DNA from: Nonomuraea aurantiaca
Lineage (GTDB): Bacteria; Actinomycetota; Actinomycetes; Streptosporangiales; Streptosporangiaceae
Assembly: GCF_020215705.1 (NCBI RefSeq)
Contig: NZ_JAIWNB010000004.1
Coordinates: 62,001-126,000, forward strand
DNA length: 64,000 nt
Direction of reading: 5' to 3'
Shown here one piece after another: positions 17,372-25,727 of the stretch (its first letter is position 1; each line of letters begins with the position of its first letter). The notes under the pieces are model-generated. The model saw only the letters and a list, made by a program, of their open reading frames with translations. It had not been told where the DNA came from and did not search any database. The position numbers and the translations under genes are program-made.

Positions 17372-18313
17372 ATGCACAGATTAGTCAGATCCGGCTTATC
17401 CCTGCCCCTGGTCGGGATCCTGGTCGCGGCCGCCCTCATCGCCACCGCACCGGCCGCCTCGGCCGCGCCCGCGCGCGGTGACGGGCACCGGGTCACCCTC
17501 CTGGTCCACGGCTTCGACCGTGAGGCCGACACCAACTGCGCCAGCAGCTGGAAGGACGCCAAGGACCTGCTGAACGCCAACGGCTGGGGCGAGGTCCGTA
17601 CGTTCGGCTACTACAACAAGGCCACCAACTGCGAGATCAGATATCAGGGCACCACCGACTCCCGCATCCAGGAGATCGGCCGTCAGTTCGCGTGGACCGT
17701 CTACTACTTCTACTCCAGCCATGACACGGCGATCGACGTCGTGGCGCACTCCATGGGCGGCCTGGTGGCCAAGGCCGCGATCGAGGGCGTCAACAGGTAC
17801 GGCGTGGGCAAGACGCCGCCCGACCTGAGCGGGCTGACCGTCGATCTGAACAACATCGGCGCGGCCGGGTGGCCCAGCGGCTGGCCCCCGTACCTGTACA
17901 TCGAGGACATGGTCACGCTCTCCACGCCGCACCAGGGCATCGGCAGCGCGCTGGTGACCGCCTGCGCCATCACCCACGAGCAGTGCAGCGACATGCGGCC
18001 GGGCAGCGGCTTCCTGAGCTGGCTGTCGAAGCAGCCACTCTCCCAGATGGGCACGGACTACACCTTCCTCGCCTCGAGCCACGACGACACGGTCAGCGTC
18101 GATTCGGCGACCAACAAGCGCACTGCCCATCATTGGGCGGTCTATGACAAGAACGCGGAAGGCGGGACGCTGAGCCACACCGCGATGCGGACGACCTCGA
18201 CCGGCGCGTGGCAGGCATCGTGGGGCGGACAGCGCGGCGACGCGGGGTCGGGCTCGTACCCCGCGCCGCTCCTCCAGACCATGGACGGCCTGTACAACCA
18301 GCAGAGCGAATAG
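17372..18313 (+). CDS. Secreted alpha/beta hydrolase, PGAP1/lipase-like
   Basis: Exported serine hydrolase, probably an esterase or lipase. ATG at 17372 has GGAG 7 nt upstream and gives 313 aa; a longer frame start at 17282 would bury the signal peptide. The signal spans about residues 1-31 (SLPLVGILVAAALIATAPAASA). The hydrolase core has VTLLVHGFD (oxyanion loop), nucleophile elbow VVAHSMGGLVAKAAI, late Asp in SSHDDTVSVDSATN and His in GGTLSHTAM. Cys pair NCASSW/NCEIRY near residue 55-90 may form a disulfide. It is convergent with the subtilase gene over a shared hairpin. Confidence 0.87.
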   Translation: MHRLVRSGLSLPLVGILVAAALIATAPAASAAPARGDGHRVTLLVHGFDREADTNCASSWKDAKDLLNANGWGEVRTFGYYNKATNCEIRYQGTTDSRIQEIGRQFAWTVYYFYSSHDTAIDVVAHSMGGLVAKAAIEGVNRYGVGKTPPDLSGLTVDLNNIGAAGWPSGWPPYLYIEDMVTLSTPHQGIGSALVTACAITHEQCSDMRPGSGFLSWLSKQPLSQMGTDYTFLASSHDDTVSVDSATNKRTAHHWAVYDKNAEGGTLSHTAMRTTSTGAWQASWGGQRGDAGSGSYPAPLLQTMDGLYNQQSE

Positions 18314-18333
18314 AGCGATTAGCGAAAAAGCGG

Positions 18334-18366
18334 AACGGATCGGCACGCCGGGCGTGCCGATCCGTT
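18334..18366. terminator. Hairpin between lipase and subtilase genes
   Basis: A perfect 14-bp inverted repeat (AACGGATCGGCACG / CGTGCCGATCCGTT) with a CCGGG loop lies in the 60-bp convergent gap. Read leftward it is followed by CCGCTTTTTCGC, so it is best as the subtilase terminator, but it could serve both genes. Confidence 0.85.
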
Positions 18367-18373
18367 GCGCCCG

Positions 18374-21300
18374 CTACTTCAGGCCGTAGGCCCGGGTGAT
18401 CGTCTGGTCGATGGTGTTGCCCTCGGCGTCCACACCCTGGGCGCGGATGCCCACGGTGCCGTTGGTGGCCGACAGGGCGGGGTGGGCGATGGTCGCGCTG
18501 TAGGAGGTGGCGTTCTTCTTGTTGGTGGTGACGGGCTTCCAGTGGGCGCCGTCGTCGTAGGTGATCCAGAGCTTCAGGCTGCCGAGGCGCGCGTCGGGCA
18601 CGTCGTAGGAGCCCTGATAGCCGGTGATCGTGATCTTGTGCGGCCGGGCCGCCGCGGTCGTGTTGTCGAGGTCGAGGTCGAGGTCGTAGCGGAGGTTGAG
18701 CCGGCGGACCGGCTCGCACGGGGCGAGGGTGCTGGCGAAGAACCAGCCGACGCACAGGCCGTCGTCGAGCGTCTGCAGCCCGCCGGTCGGGCGCTTCGAG
18801 CGGAACGTCCACTCCGTCGCCACGTCGGTCGCGTACTTCTGCAGCGGTTGCGGAGTGTGGAACTTGTCGGTGAGGCGATAGCGGGCCTCGCCCTCCGGCA
18901 GCTCGTACCTCGGCATCTGGATCAGGACCGGGCCGCTGGTGCCCGATTCGACCATGGGGATCTCCTGGCCGTCACGGTAGAGGTGCAGCTCGTCCTTGCC
19001 GCCGCGTTCCTCGTCGAAGCGCGCGTTCCAGGTGAACGCCTCCTGGTGGTTCGGCTCCGGGCCCAGGATCGGCAGGGCCGCCAAGAAGGTGTCGCCGTTG
19101 CGGCAGGGGAAGCACGTCGTGGTCCCGGCGGAGCGGGTCAGGTCGGAGAACACCGGGGTGCCGGGCACGCGCGGCTGGGCGCCCCACTCCTCGGTCTTCC
19201 CGCCGGCCGTCGGGTAGACGTCCGTGGCGCTCGCCCACATGCCGGTGGTCTGCCGGTAGTCGGTGCCTTCTGGGTAGGCCAGCTGGGTCTCGCGAGCCCA
19301 CGACACGTCCCGCGAGACCGGCCCGACGTACTCGGTCACGGTGCTCTGCGCGGGCCAGGAGTAGCCGAACCGAGGGCCGAGCAGCCAGCCGGGGTGGGTG
19401 ACCACGGTCGCCGACCAGTTGATGGAGGCGACGGCGGGCCGGTCGGCGTGCAGGCGGTTCTTGATCTCGTAGAGGTCGCGCTTGCCGAGCTCGTAGTCGA
19501 GCTTGGCCGGGACGCGGCCGCGCTCGTGGAGGAGCAGCGAGTAGATGTACGGGGTGGCGGTGATGCCCTCGGCCTGGATGCTCACCGGCCGCCTGGCGAG
19601 CAGCTTGGCCAGCGCGCGGCCCTCGTCGGCGGGCAGGCTCATGGTCGGGATCGGGTAGATCGGCCAGCCCTTGGTCAGTTCAAGGAAGGCCCGGTTGACC
19701 GCCCCATAGCCGAGCACCCCCGCGGCGCCGGCGTCGGCCGCGGCCTTGACCCGGTCGAGCGCGTTGCCCGTGCAGCCGGTGGCCGGGCACAGGTCGGACA
19801 GGTCGAGCAGGACGAGCTTGCCGCGTACGCCGGCTCCGGCGAGGTCGGCGGCCTGTCCGCGGCCCCCGGACACCAGGGTGAGCGTGTTGCGGCCGTTCAG
19901 CTTGGGAACGTTCTCCGCCAGGCTCTGGTAGCGGGGGCTCAGGGTGAGCCTGTCGGCCTTCATGCTGATCACGGGGGCGCCGCGCAGGATCTGTCCCGCG
20001 ACGTCGAAGGTGCCCTGGGTGATCGAGCGGGTGGGCAGCAGCCAGTAGTTGTGCAGCCCGTAGGTGGGGGACGCGGACTCGAAGCGGGTGTACCCGATGC
20101 CGTTGGCCGCCTCGCGCTCGGAGGCGTACTGCGAGTTGTAGACCTCGGTGGGGTTCGAGGTCTTCTGGGTGACCTGGCGGGCCTTGCGCATGTCGAGGGT
20201 GATCGTGGTGTCCTTGGTGGCCTCGAACTCCGGCTGCGACGGCAGGCCGATGTTCCACTGCCCGTCGCTCCCCCGCCAGCTGATGCCGGCGTTCGCGCTG
20301 TAGGTGCCCGCGTACACCTGCGTCTCGGTCTCGGTGCCGGTGCCGGGGTACCACTCGACGTCGAGGTCGTCGCGGTCGTCGGTACGCAGGATCGCCCAGG
20401 GGATGGCCTGCACGTCGGTCGCGCCGTCGGGCAGCACCATCCGGGTCTTGATGGTGACCTTCTTGGGCTCCACGAACGCGCCGACGGCCGTGTTGACGCT
20501 CACGCCGCTCGCGTCGGTGGCGTGCACGAAGCCCTCGTACCAGGTATCCGGTCCCGACGGGTCGAAGGTGACGGCGACGGGCGCGGTGCCGTGCGCGGGG
20601 ACGGTGACCGTGTCGTGGTCCAGGGTGAGCGTACGCGCGGGCGCGGTGCCGCCCTTGTGGGCCGAGACGCCGGATTTCAGGCTCAGCGTCACCGGCTGGT
20701 CGCCGTCGTTGGTGTAGGTGAGCGTCTTGGTGACGGGAGCGGGGTGGGGGTAGGCCATGAGGCCGAAGTCGATGCTGCCCGAGGCGGTGACCGCCTGCTT
20801 CACGGCGCGCGCCACGTCCACCCGTCCCGCGCCCTGCTCGTACGAGCCGTAGCCGTCGTCGCGGGCGGTGCTGGTGAGCGCGTTCTTGAGCTGGGCGCCG
20901 GTCCAGTCGGGATGCTTCTGAGCCAGGAGCGCGGCCGCGCCCGCGACGTGCGGGGTGGCCATCGAGGTGCCCGACGCGCCGGTGTAGCGGTCGTTCACCG
21001 GCGTGCCCATCGTGGTGCCCGCGGCCCGCGCGGCCACGATGCCGACGCCGGGGGCGGCGATGTCCGGCTTGAGGCTGTAGTCGGCCAGCACCGGACCCCT
21101 GCTGGAGAACTCGGCGAGCTTCTCCGACCCGTCCACCGCGGCGACGGTCAGCGCCGACGGCGCCGAGCCCGGTGAGGCGATCTTCCGGTTGAGATAGTCG
21201 TTGCCCGCCGCGATGACGAACAGCGACGTCGACTGGGCGCTGAGGTTCTCGACCGCCTGGCTCATCGGGTCGGGCCCGGTGTAGCAGCAGCCGCCGAGGC

Positions 21301-22345
21301 TCATGCTGATCACTCTGGCCTGCTGGCCGACCGCCCACTCCATGCCGGCGATGATGTCCGACTCGTCGCCGTTGCCGCTCTTGTCGATGACCTTGCCGAC
21401 GAGCAGCGACGCCTTGGGCGCGACGCCGGTGTACTTGCCGTCGGAGGCGGCGCCGTTGCCCGCGATCGTGGAGGCGACGTGGGTGCCGTGCCCGTGGCCG
21501 TCCTGGACGTCCGCCTCGTCGGTGAAGTTCGCGCTCGCCGCGACGCGGCCGGCGACGTCGGGGTGGCCGAGGTCGATGCCGGTGTCGAGGACCGCGACCT
21601 TGACGCCGTCGCCCTTCAGCCCGGCGGCCCACGCCTCCGGCGCGCCGATCTGCGGCACGCTCTTGTCGAGTACGGCCTGCACCTTGCGGTCGAGCCAGAT
21701 GGCCGAGACGCCCCGGTCGAGCTTGGCCGCGGCGTTCTTGTCGGTCACGGGGGGATCGACTGCGGTCCAGAACTGCTGGACCGCCTTCTTGTCCACCCGG
21801 ATCGCCGCGCCGCCCACGCTGGGCAGCCCGCGCGGCGCGGAGGTGGCGGGCAGGGCGTCGGCCTGCGCCGACAGGGTGTTGGCCGGCTGCTTGGCCGGAC
21901 CGTACTGGACGATCAGCGGCAGGCCGGCGCTCTCCTTGTCGGTGTAGCCGTTCTTGGCCAGGTAGGCGACGTCGAACAGGCCCTTGTCCATCCGGCCCGA
22001 CGACACCAGGTCCATCACGTCGGAGGGGAAGACGTAGTAGGAGTCCCGATCGCGGACGGAGATGAAGTTCACCGGGGCGCCGTCGGGCCGCTTGGCGGGG
22101 GTGACCTGGTGGCGCGGGGTGCCGCCGGGGCCGGTGTCGTAGGCGACCACGTCACCGGTGATCAGCGTGATCTTCGGCGCGTCCTTGGCCGGTGTTCCGG
22201 ACGACTCGACGGCGGCGGCGCTCTGGCCGGAAAGGGCGGGTGCGGGGGTGACCGAAGCCGGCGGCTCTACGGCCATGCCGGTCGTCAGCATCAGCCCCAG
22301 CGCTAAAAGCCCGATGGACGGGTTACGCCATCGTGGACGAGTCAT
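18374..22345 (-). CDS. Large secreted S8 subtilisin-like serine peptidase
   Basis: Extracellular subtilase of 1323 aa from ATG 22345, with GAGGAG 5 nt upstream; an in-frame ATG at 22396 is less likely. The signal peptide ends near residue 40, followed by a propeptide-like region rich in ITGDVV and VTPAKRPDG. The catalytic triad is visible: Asp in VAVLDTGIDLGHPDV, His in DGHGHGTHVASTIAG and Ser in ASGTSMATPHVAGAAALL. After the protease domain come a PA-type domain (VRGKLVLLDLSDLCPATGC ... AGAAGVLGYG) and long beta-sandwich modules. It is divergent from two TrmB/LuxR-like regulators, which may control it. Confidence 0.93.
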   Translation of the reverse strand: MTRPRWRNPSIGLLALGLMLTTGMAVEPPASVTPAPALSGQSAAAVESSGTPAKDAPKITLITGDVVAYDTGPGGTPRHQVTPAKRPDGAPVNFISVRDRDSYYVFPSDVMDLVSSGRMDKGLFDVAYLAKNGYTDKESAGLPLIVQYGPAKQPANTLSAQADALPATSAPRGLPSVGGAAIRVDKKAVQQFWTAVDPPVTDKNAAAKLDRGVSAIWLDRKVQAVLDKSVPQIGAPEAWAAGLKGDGVKVAVLDTGIDLGHPDVAGRVAASANFTDEADVQDGHGHGTHVASTIAGNGAASDGKYTGVAPKASLLVGKVIDKSGNGDESDIIAGMEWAVGQQARVISMSLGGCCYTGPDPMSQAVENLSAQSTSLFVIAAGNDYLNRKIASPGSAPSALTVAAVDGSEKLAEFSSRGPVLADYSLKPDIAAPGVGIVAARAAGTTMGTPVNDRYTGASGTSMATPHVAGAAALLAQKHPDWTGAQLKNALTSTARDDGYGSYEQGAGRVDVARAVKQAVTASGSIDFGLMAYPHPAPVTKTLTYTNDGDQPVTLSLKSGVSAHKGGTAPARTLTLDHDTVTVPAHGTAPVAVTFDPSGPDTWYEGFVHATDASGVSVNTAVGAFVEPKKVTIKTRMVLPDGATDVQAIPWAILRTDDRDDLDVEWYPGTGTETETQVYAGTYSANAGISWRGSDGQWNIGLPSQPEFEATKDTTITLDMRKARQVTQKTSNPTEVYNSQYASEREAANGIGYTRFESASPTYGLHNYWLLPTRSITQGTFDVAGQILRGAPVISMKADRLTLSPRYQSLAENVPKLNGRNTLTLVSGGRGQAADLAGAGVRGKLVLLDLSDLCPATGCTGNALDRVKAAADAGAAGVLGYGAVNRAFLELTKGWPIYPIPTMSLPADEGRALAKLLARRPVSIQAEGITATPYIYSLLLHERGRVPAKLDYELGKRDLYEIKNRLHADRPAVASINWSATVVTHPGWLLGPRFGYSWPAQSTVTEYVGPVSRDVSWARETQLAYPEGTDYRQTTGMWASATDVYPTAGGKTEEWGAQPRVPGTPVFSDLTRSAGTTTCFPCRNGDTFLAALPILGPEPNHQEAFTWNARFDEERGGKDELHLYRDGQEIPMVESGTSGPVLIQMPRYELPEGEARYRLTDKFHTPQPLQKYATDVATEWTFRSKRPTGGLQTLDDGLCVGWFFASTLAPCEPVRRLNLRYDLDLDLDNTTAAARPHKITITGYQGSYDVPDARLGSLKLWITYDDGAHWKPVTTNKKNATSYSATIAHPALSATNGTVGIRAQGVDAEGNTIDQTITRAYGLK

Positions 22346-22390
22346 GGTTCTCCTCGCGGAATAGCAGGCATGATCGACTCTCCCGAACCA

Positions 22391-22458
22391 TGACATGTCA
22401 AGAAATATCCTGAAAAGATGACTTGACGTCCTTTTCCCGCCAATGACGGGAAAAGGAC
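22391..22458. promoter_or_regulatory. Palindromes in the subtilase/regulator divergent promoter
   Basis: TGACATGTCA (22391-22400) is a perfect palindrome and overlaps a perfect leftward -35 TTGACA (22401-22396) for the subtilase gene. Further right, GTCCTTTTCCCG (22428-22439) and CGGGAAAAGGAC (22447-22458) form a perfect 12-bp inverted repeat with a 7-nt centre. A GTCAAG/CTTGAC pair (22397-22427) links them. These look like operator sites, probably for one of the adjacent regulators; binding is inferred. Confidence 0.65.
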
Positions 22459-22475
22459 AGCTGCGGCAGGGGGTT

Positions 22476-23480
22476 ATGGGTGATCATGTTGGGATGCTGC
22501 GCATCCTCGGCCTGTCAGCGGCGGAGCAGGCCCTCTACGAGGCCCTGGTCGAGCACTCCCCCGTCACCCTCGACGAGCTGGACCGGCTGGCCGGTACTCC
22601 CGGCCTGGCCGTCGGGCTGGAGGAGCTGGGGCTGATCGCCCGCCTGCCCGAGGATCCGCCGCGGTTCGTCGTCGTACCGCCGGAGATGGGGCTGGACGCG
22701 CTCATCCGCGAGCGGGCCCGCGCTCTGGCCGACGCCCGGCTGCGGGTGGCCCAGCTGTCCGCGCGCTATCACCTCACCACGCCCGCCCAGGAGTCGGGCG
22801 GGCTGGTGGAGGTGGTGATCGGGCGGGAGGCGGTGCTGCGCCGGTTCGAGCAGCTGCAGCGCGGCACCCGGCGCGAGATCCGGATGTTCGACGCGCCGCC
22901 GTACGCGGGCGTGGTGGGCGGCAACACCCAGGAGTTCGACCTGCTGAGCCGCGGCGTGGACTACCGGGTGGTCTATGACCGGCGGGCCATCGAGATGCGC
23001 GGCACGCTGAAGACCATCGTGGACTACATCGCCGCCGGCGAGCAGGTGCGCGTCGGCGACGTGCCGATGAAGCTGGTGCTCAGCGACTACCCCATGGCCC
23101 TGGTACCGCTCCGGCACGATCTGCAGATGGTCGAGTCGGCCCTGGTCGTGCACGACTCGACGCTGCTCGACGCCCTGGCGGCGCTGTTCGAGATGTACTG
23201 GGAACGCGCCGTGCCGCTGCACGTCAGCCACGGGCGCGCCCGGCTGCCGGAGACCAGGAGCCCGACCGACGCGCAGCGCGACCTGCTGGCCCGGCTGGTG
23301 GCGGGCCAGACGGACAAGGCCATCGCGGCCCACCTCGGCTGGAGCGACCGCACGGTACGCCGTCACGTGCACGCCATGATGATCCAGCTGGACGCCCAGA
23401 CCCGCTTCCAGGCCGGTTACCAGGCCGTCCTGCGCGGCTGGCTGGCCGACGAGAAGGGCGTACACGATGACCCGGAATGA
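22476..23480 (+). CDS. TrmB-like/LuxR-type helix-turn-helix regulator (copy 1)
   Basis: Two-headed regulator. A TrmB-like winged helix at the N-terminus (LGLSAAEQALYEALVEH ... LEELGLIARLPEDPP) is followed by a central TrmB-like sensor (VEVVIGREAVLRRFEQLQRG, MKLVLSDYPMALVPL) and a C-terminal LuxR-like helix-turn-helix (TDKAIAAHLGWSDRTVRRHV). ATG at 22476 (about 334 aa) follows AGGGGG closely; an in-frame ATG at 22443 lies in the loop of a 12-bp inverted repeat and lacks a ribosome site. It is divergent from the subtilase gene and 5' to a paralogue. Its stop lies in the first unit of a 15-bp array. Confidence 0.8.
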   Translation: MGDHVGMLRILGLSAAEQALYEALVEHSPVTLDELDRLAGTPGLAVGLEELGLIARLPEDPPRFVVVPPEMGLDALIRERARALADARLRVAQLSARYHLTTPAQESGGLVEVVIGREAVLRRFEQLQRGTRREIRMFDAPPYAGVVGGNTQEFDLLSRGVDYRVVYDRRAIEMRGTLKTIVDYIAAGEQVRVGDVPMKLVLSDYPMALVPLRHDLQMVESALVVHDSTLLDALAALFEMYWERAVPLHVSHGRARLPETRSPTDAQRDLLARLVAGQTDKAIAAHLGWSDRTVRRHVHAMMIQLDAQTRFQAGYQAVLRGWLADEKGVHDDPE

Positions 23481-23573
23481 CGTGACCCGGAATGACGTGA
23501 CCCGGAATGACGTGACCCGGAGTGACGTGGCCCGGAGTGACGTGATCCGGAGCGACGATGACCCGGAGTGACA
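23468..23573 (+). repeat. 15-bp tandem array bridging two regulator genes
   Basis: Seven units of TGACCCGGAATGACG type start at 23468, 23483, 23498, 23513, 23528, 23543 and 23559. The first three are identical, the rest carry one to three changes, and one extra base precedes the last. The upstream gene's TGA (23478) is in unit 1 and the downstream gene's ATG (23558) abuts unit 7, so the array fills the whole intergenic space. Confidence 0.95.
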
Positions 23574-24589
23574 GGGACGGCGCGGGCGCGCTCGGCGCGG
23601 CCGGGCTCACCCCGGACGAGGAGGCGGTGTACGAGCTGCTCATCGACGGCTCGCCGGCCACCACCGCCCGGATCGCGTCGTTGGGCGCGCCGGCCGGGCT
23701 CCGCGCCGACCAGCTGCCCGCCGTGCTCGCCGCGCTGGAGGCCAAGGGGCTGGTCACCCGATCCGGCGCCCACTACGCCGCCGTCGCCCCGGAGGCCGCG
23801 CTCGACGTGCTCCTGGTCACCGCGGAGCGGGAGCTGCTGCGCGCCCGCGAGCGCGCGGGCGAGCTCGACCAGGCCTTCCAGCGCCGCCGGGCGGCCGGGG
23901 AGACGCCGCCGGCGGTCGTCGAGGTGGTGACCGGGCAGCGGGCGGTCCAGCAGCGGCACGCCCAGATCCAGCGGGCCGCCTGGCACCAGCTGCGCTGCTT
24001 CTCCAAGCCGCCCTACTTCGACCCGCCGGGCAGCGTGGCGGCCCAGCGCGAGCTCCTCGACCGGGGTGTCACGAGCCGCATGATCTACGAGCGGGGGTTC
24101 GTCGACCGGATCGGGGCGCTGCGCCAGATCGAGACGATGGTCGGGGCAGGCCAGCAGGCGCGGGTGCTGCCCAGCCTGCCCATGAAGCTCTATCTCATGG
24201 ACGACCGGTTCGCCCTGCTGCTGCTCCGGCACCACCCGGACGAGCCCGACGCCGACGCCGCCCTGGTGGTCCACCCGTCCGGGCTGCTGGAGGCGCTGAG
24301 CCGGCTGTTCGAAGGACTGTGGCAGCGGGCGCTGCCGCTGCGCCTGCGGCCTCCGGCGCCCGGCGCGGCGCCACCCGCGCGGGCGCGTGCCTCCGCGCAC
24401 GACGACGAGCGGCTGATCGCGCTCCTGGTGGCCGGGCTGACCGACGAGGCCATCGCCCGGCAGCTCGGCGTCGGCTACCGTACGGCCGAGCGGCGCATCG
24501 CGAACCTGATGAGCAGGCTCGGCGCCCACACCCGTTTCCAGGCCGGCGTCCAGGCCGCCTTCCGTCACCCTCCGCCGCCGGAAGAGTGA
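23558..24589 (+). CDS. TrmB-like/LuxR-type helix-turn-helix regulator (copy 2)
   Basis: Paralogue of the preceding gene with the same architecture over 343 aa: N-terminal winged helix (LTPDEEAVYELLIDGSPATT), sensor region with RELLDRGVTSRMIYERGF and MKLYLMDDRFALLLL, and C-terminal LuxR-like helix-turn-helix (TDEAIARQLGVGYRTAERRI, then GAHTRFQAGVQAAF). The two proteins align along their full length but are clearly diverged. ATG at 23558 sits at the last unit of a 15-bp array; no clean ribosome site is visible, so coupling to read-through of the array region is possible. It is convergent with the hydrolase gene 3 nt on. Confidence 0.82.
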   Translation: MTRSDRDGAGALGAAGLTPDEEAVYELLIDGSPATTARIASLGAPAGLRADQLPAVLAALEAKGLVTRSGAHYAAVAPEAALDVLLVTAERELLRARERAGELDQAFQRRRAAGETPPAVVEVVTGQRAVQQRHAQIQRAAWHQLRCFSKPPYFDPPGSVAAQRELLDRGVTSRMIYERGFVDRIGALRQIETMVGAGQQARVLPSLPMKLYLMDDRFALLLLRHHPDEPDADAALVVHPSGLLEALSRLFEGLWQRALPLRLRPPAPGAAPPARARASAHDDERLIALLVAGLTDEAIARQLGVGYRTAERRIANLMSRLGAHTRFQAGVQAAFRHPPPPEE

Positions 24590-24592
24590 GGC

Positions 24593-25135
24593 TCAGCGGT
24601 CCAGGCACTCGGCCGAGAGGGCGAGGTGGGCGGACATGTTGCGCTCCATCATGCGCAGGGCCGCCTCGCCGAGGTCGTGGTGGATGGAGGCGACGCAGTC
24701 GGGCGGCACCCTCAGGGCGTAGTGACGTACGTAGGCGTCCAGCGCGCTGTAGAGCACGCACTGCTCGGTCACCTGGCCGGCCAGGACGACGGTGTCGACG
24801 TCGGTGCGGCCCAGCAGGTACTCCAGCGAGGTGCCGTAGAAGGCGCTGTGGCGCACCTTGGTCAGGAACGCGCAGTCCGGCGGCGGCAGGATCGGCTCCA
24901 CCAGGTCCGGGCGGCGACCGTTGAGGGCCTCGGTCTCGATCTCCCGCCGATCTCGGGTGAAGTCGCCGTAGTTGTCGTTGACGTACACCAGCTCGACCTC
25001 GTCGCGGGTACGCGCCTGCGCCACCAGCTTCGCCATCGGTTCGATGATCTTCGCGACGTTGCGGCACAAGGGTTCGGCGTCGTCGTGCTCGTACGGATTC
25101 AGCATGTCGATGATGACCAGCGCGGTTCTTGCCAT
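24593..25135 (-). CDS. Isochorismatase-family cysteine hydrolase
   Basis: Cysteine hydrolase of the isochorismatase/nicotinamidase-like superfamily; the actual substrate is unknown. The 180-aa product has catalytic Asp10 in ALVIIDMLNPY, catalytic Lys in FLTKVRHSAFYGT and nucleophile Cys in GQVTEQCVLYSALDAY, with the family cis-peptide region VVLAGQVTE. The N-terminus and length are complete. It starts at ATG 25135 and diverges from a hemerythrin gene. It is separated from the regulator gene by only 3 nt at the 3' ends. A metal-site His is not obvious, as in many isochorismatase-like members. Confidence 0.85.
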   Translation of the reverse strand: MARTALVIIDMLNPYEHDDAEPLCRNVAKIIEPMAKLVAQARTRDEVELVYVNDNYGDFTRDRREIETEALNGRRPDLVEPILPPPDCAFLTKVRHSAFYGTSLEYLLGRTDVDTVVLAGQVTEQCVLYSALDAYVRHYALRVPPDCVASIHHDLGEAALRMMERNMSAHLALSAECLDR

Positions 25136-25222
25136 CCCTTCTTACTGTCCACGACGTGCGGTTTTAGCCGGGCGGCCCCGGGCAGACGGCCTGCACCCCG
25201 GACGAGGAGCGAAGGAGACTCG

Positions 25223-25696
25223 ATGGACGCCATCGTGCTGCTAAAGGACGACCACAAGACGGTCGAGGGACTGTTCAAGAAGTTCGAGAAGGCCGGCGAG
25301 CGGGCCTACGCCGAGAAGCGCCGCCTCGTGGACCAGATCACCAAGGAACTGGTCACGCACGCCTACATCGAGGAGGAGTACTTCTACCCGGCCGCCCGCG
25401 CCAAGGTGCCGGAGACGAGCGACCACGTGCTGGAGAGCGTCGAGGAGCACCACGTCGTGGTGTGGCTGCTGTCCGAGCTGAAGGACCTCGACCCGAAGGA
25501 CGAGCGCTTCGACGCGAAGGTCACGGTGCTGATCGAGAACGTCCGGCACCACGTCGAGGAGGAGGAGAAGGACTGGTTCCCGCAGGTCCGCGCCGCGATG
25601 GGGCGCAAGGAGCTGCAGGAGCTCGGTGAGCGCATGGAAGCCGCCAAGGCCGAGGCCCCCGCCGAGCCGCTCGCCGTCAAGAGCGCCTCACAGTAG
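25223..25696 (+). CDS. Hemerythrin HHE-domain protein
   Basis: Di-iron four-helix protein, probably binding O2 or NO or handling iron and redox stress. The product is 157 aa from ATG 25223 with GAAGGAG upstream. Iron ligands are visible in LLKDDHKTVEGLF (His near 11), THAYIEEEYFYPA (His and Glu), EEHHVVVWLL and RHHVEEEEKDWFP. The Ala/Glu-rich tail after residue 135 is usual for actinobacterial members. It is monocistronic and divergent from an isochorismatase-type gene. Direct repeats of CCGCGCCACGC follow its stop. Confidence 0.92.
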   Translation: MDAIVLLKDDHKTVEGLFKKFEKAGERAYAEKRRLVDQITKELVTHAYIEEEYFYPAARAKVPETSDHVLESVEEHHVVVWLLSELKDLDPKDERFDAKVTVLIENVRHHVEEEEKDWFPQVRAAMGRKELQELGERMEAAKAEAPAEPLAVKSASQ

Positions 25697-25698
25697 GC

Positions 25699-25726
25699 CC
25701 GCGCCACGCAGGAGACCGCGCCACGC
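25699..25726. repeat. 11-bp direct repeat between hemerythrin and LysR 3' ends
   Basis: CCGCGCCACGC occurs at 25699-25709 and 25716-25726, filling almost all of the 31-bp convergent gap. Confidence 0.75.
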
Positions 25727-25727
25727 C

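Noticed and set aside
18365..21175. A 936-codon rightward frame opposite the subtilase
   Set aside because: Shadow of the subtilase reading frame; composition is Gly/Val/Arg-rich without domains.
23468..23573. CRISPR array
   Set aside because: Units are contiguous 15-mers without spacers and no cas gene is near.
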